From Candidatus Iainarchaeum sp. (GTDB lineage Archaea > Iainarchaeota > Iainarchaeia > Iainarchaeales > JAFCCW01), in contig JAFCCW010000008.1 in the NCBI GenBank assembly GCA_017609985.1, forward strand, positions 1-47,036: a stretch of 47,036 nucleotides of DNA, read 5' to 3'. The notes below the pieces were generated by a model that saw nothing but the letters and a program-made list of their open reading frames with translations, ran no database searches and was not told where the DNA came from. Of the stretch, positions 45,731 through 47,036 are shown in pieces. The translations under genes were made by a program, and so were the position numbers. How positions within the stretch are numbered: the first letter of the stretch is position 1; the number at the start of each line of letters is the position of its first letter.

Positions 45731-46152
45731 TGCAGTCATTGGAAAAAAATGGATTAGTATTTATTAGAATGTTTCCTGGCGAGAACTTTTACACGTCTCT
45801 TGAAGAAGCATGCAAAAAGCATTCTGTTCAGTCCGCGGTTGTGCTTTCTTCTCTTGGTCAGCTTAAAGATTTCAAGCTCGGGTACTTTGTTGAAAAAGGA
45901 GACTATTCTCCTCAGGAATTCTCTGAACCACACGAACTGATTTCTGTTTCAGGAGTAATTCATGCACAGGATGAAAAGCATGAATTTCATCTTCATGCTG
46001 CTCTTGGAAACAGGGGCAAGCAGACTGTTTCAGGGCACTTGATTGAAGGAATTGTTGAAATAACAAATGAAACAGTTCTTTTGAAATCAGATGCTGTTCT
46101 TAACCGTAAAGAAGAAGAGGAAACAGGTTTACGCGGTTTGTTTCTTGACTAA
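45730..46152 (+). CDS. PPC (DUF296) domain DNA-binding-like protein
   Basis: SAVVLSSLGQLKDFKLGYF...HELISVSGVIHAQDEKHEFHLHAALGNRGKQTVSGHLIEGIVEITNE; TAATG coupling. Confidence 0.87.
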   Translation: MQSLEKNGLVFIRMFPGENFYTSLEEACKKHSVQSAVVLSSLGQLKDFKLGYFVEKGDYSPQEFSEPHELISVSGVIHAQDEKHEFHLHAALGNRGKQTVSGHLIEGIVEITNETVLLKSDAVLNRKEEEETGLRGLFLD

Positions 46153-47036
46153 ATTTGTTTTGCTCAGCCACAGTCCTGAATAAAACAGTCCAAGTGCAAG
46201 CAGTAGAGCAATAAAGTTTCCTGCTGGAAAGCCCCACCATATTCCTTCAAGTCCCATCTGAGTTGACAGGAAGGCAGCTGAAATAATAATAAATATCCAT
46301 CTTCCAAGATTTACTCCTAACTGAAGATCTGTTCTTCCGGCTCCCTGGAATGCTGCTCCAAGCACTAATTCTATTCCCATGAACAGGTAGCCCCACACAA
46401 CTATTCTAAGATAGCTTGACCCTGCAGTGATAACTCCAATGCTTTTTGTGAACACTGAAAAAATTGCTTCTGGAAAAACAAACCATATAATGCTGACTGC
46501 AAAAAGTATTGCTGAAATAATTCCTGCTGAATAGTAGGTTGCTTTTTTTGTTCTTTCAAGAGACCCTGCTCCGAGATTTTGCCCAACCACTGGGATTAGT
46601 GCAGAGGTAATTCCAAGAACAGGAAGAAGAACAAGTGTTTCAATTCTCATCGCAACTCCGAAGGAAGCTATTGCGACTGTTCCAAAACCGCCGACAAGCG
46701 CAGTCATCATAATCAATCCAATGCTGTTTACTCCCTGGCTAATTGAACTCGGAAAACCTATCTTGAAAATCTTTTTAACTATTCCAAAGTCAAGAGAAAA
46801 ATCTCTTGGTGCAAGTTTAATGCTTGTTTTTCCCCTGAACAAGTGAATTAACACAAGACCTGTTCCAATGCTTCTTGAAACAACTGTTGCTATTGCTGCA
46901 CCGCTTAGACCCATTCCAGGAATTAACCAGAATCCAAAAATAAGTATTGGGTCAAGAATTATGTTAATCCCTATTCCAATTCCCTGATAAATCGTTGGAG
47001 TCAATGCATCTCCGTCTGCCATGATTATTCCTCTTG
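46129..47036 (-). CDS. MATE family efflux transporter, N-terminal part outside window
   Basis: Open to window edge (RGIIMADGDALTPTIYQGIGIGINIILDPILIFG); GLSGAAIATVVSRSIG, GLEGIWWGFPAGN. Confidence 0.9.
   Translation of the reverse strand, partial: RGIIMADGDALTPTIYQGIGIGINIILDPILIFGFWLIPGMGLSGAAIATVVSRSIGTGLVLIHLFRGKTSIKLAPRDFSLDFGIVKKIFKIGFPSSISQGVNSIGLIMMTALVGGFGTVAIASFGVAMRIETLVLLPVLGITSALIPVVGQNLGAGSLERTKKATYYSAGIISAILFAVSIIWFVFPEAIFSVFTKSIGVITAGSSYLRIVVWGYLFMGIELVLGAAFQGAGRTDLQLGVNLGRWIFIIISAAFLSTQMGLEGIWWGFPAGNFIALLLALGLFYSGLWLSKTNLVKKQTA

Overview
The window is 47,036 nt of archaeal-looking DNA. Archaeal features include TATA-box promoters with short leaders, many ATGA/TAATG overlaps, an Lrp regulator, a COG3620-type HTH-CBS regulator, a stand-alone MetRS-beta-like tRNA-binding protein, and a tRNA without encoded CCA. 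A DPANN/Diapherotrites-like source is a guess only. Main blocks: (1) 1-6.6 kb, a co-oriented run of secreted or membrane-anchored surface proteins. (2) 6.6-11 kb, a sulfur/methyl module: HTH-CBS regulator divergent from the anaerobic homocysteine genes (DUF39/COG1900, NIL-ferredoxin, UPF0280/COG2122), followed by a bacterial-type metK. (3) 11-15.7 kb, PHP protein, CDP-alcohol phosphatidyltransferase, GT-C-like membrane protein, MetRS-beta-like protein and TraB. (4) 15.7-26.3 kb, two giant secreted repeat proteins (InlB-like B-repeats, Fn3, CARDB, DDDGDGLIDE motifs). (5) 26.5-40.5 kb, a bacterial-style polysaccharide locus: sugar-1-P transferase, GT2s, GT4s, HprK-like kinase, a DUF4330-like repeat protein, two O-antigen ligase/polymerase-like proteins, acetyltransferase and WecB. 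(6) 40.5-47 kb, tRNA-Pro(CGG), pyrG, an ABC-2 transporter, a candidate structured ncRNA, Lrp, a cyclophilin-like protein, a PPC-domain protein and a truncated MATE. Best leads: an 11-mer plus a TATA-overlapping palindrome linking the HTH-CBS regulator, homocysteine operon and metK promoters; an unassigned ncRNA with TATA, closing stem and T-tract; an O-antigen polymerase with an inserted F5/8C-like domain that overlaps its convergent paralogue in codon-register antisense; and a frameshifted/deleted GT4 gene. No CRISPR array, rRNA or transposase was seen.
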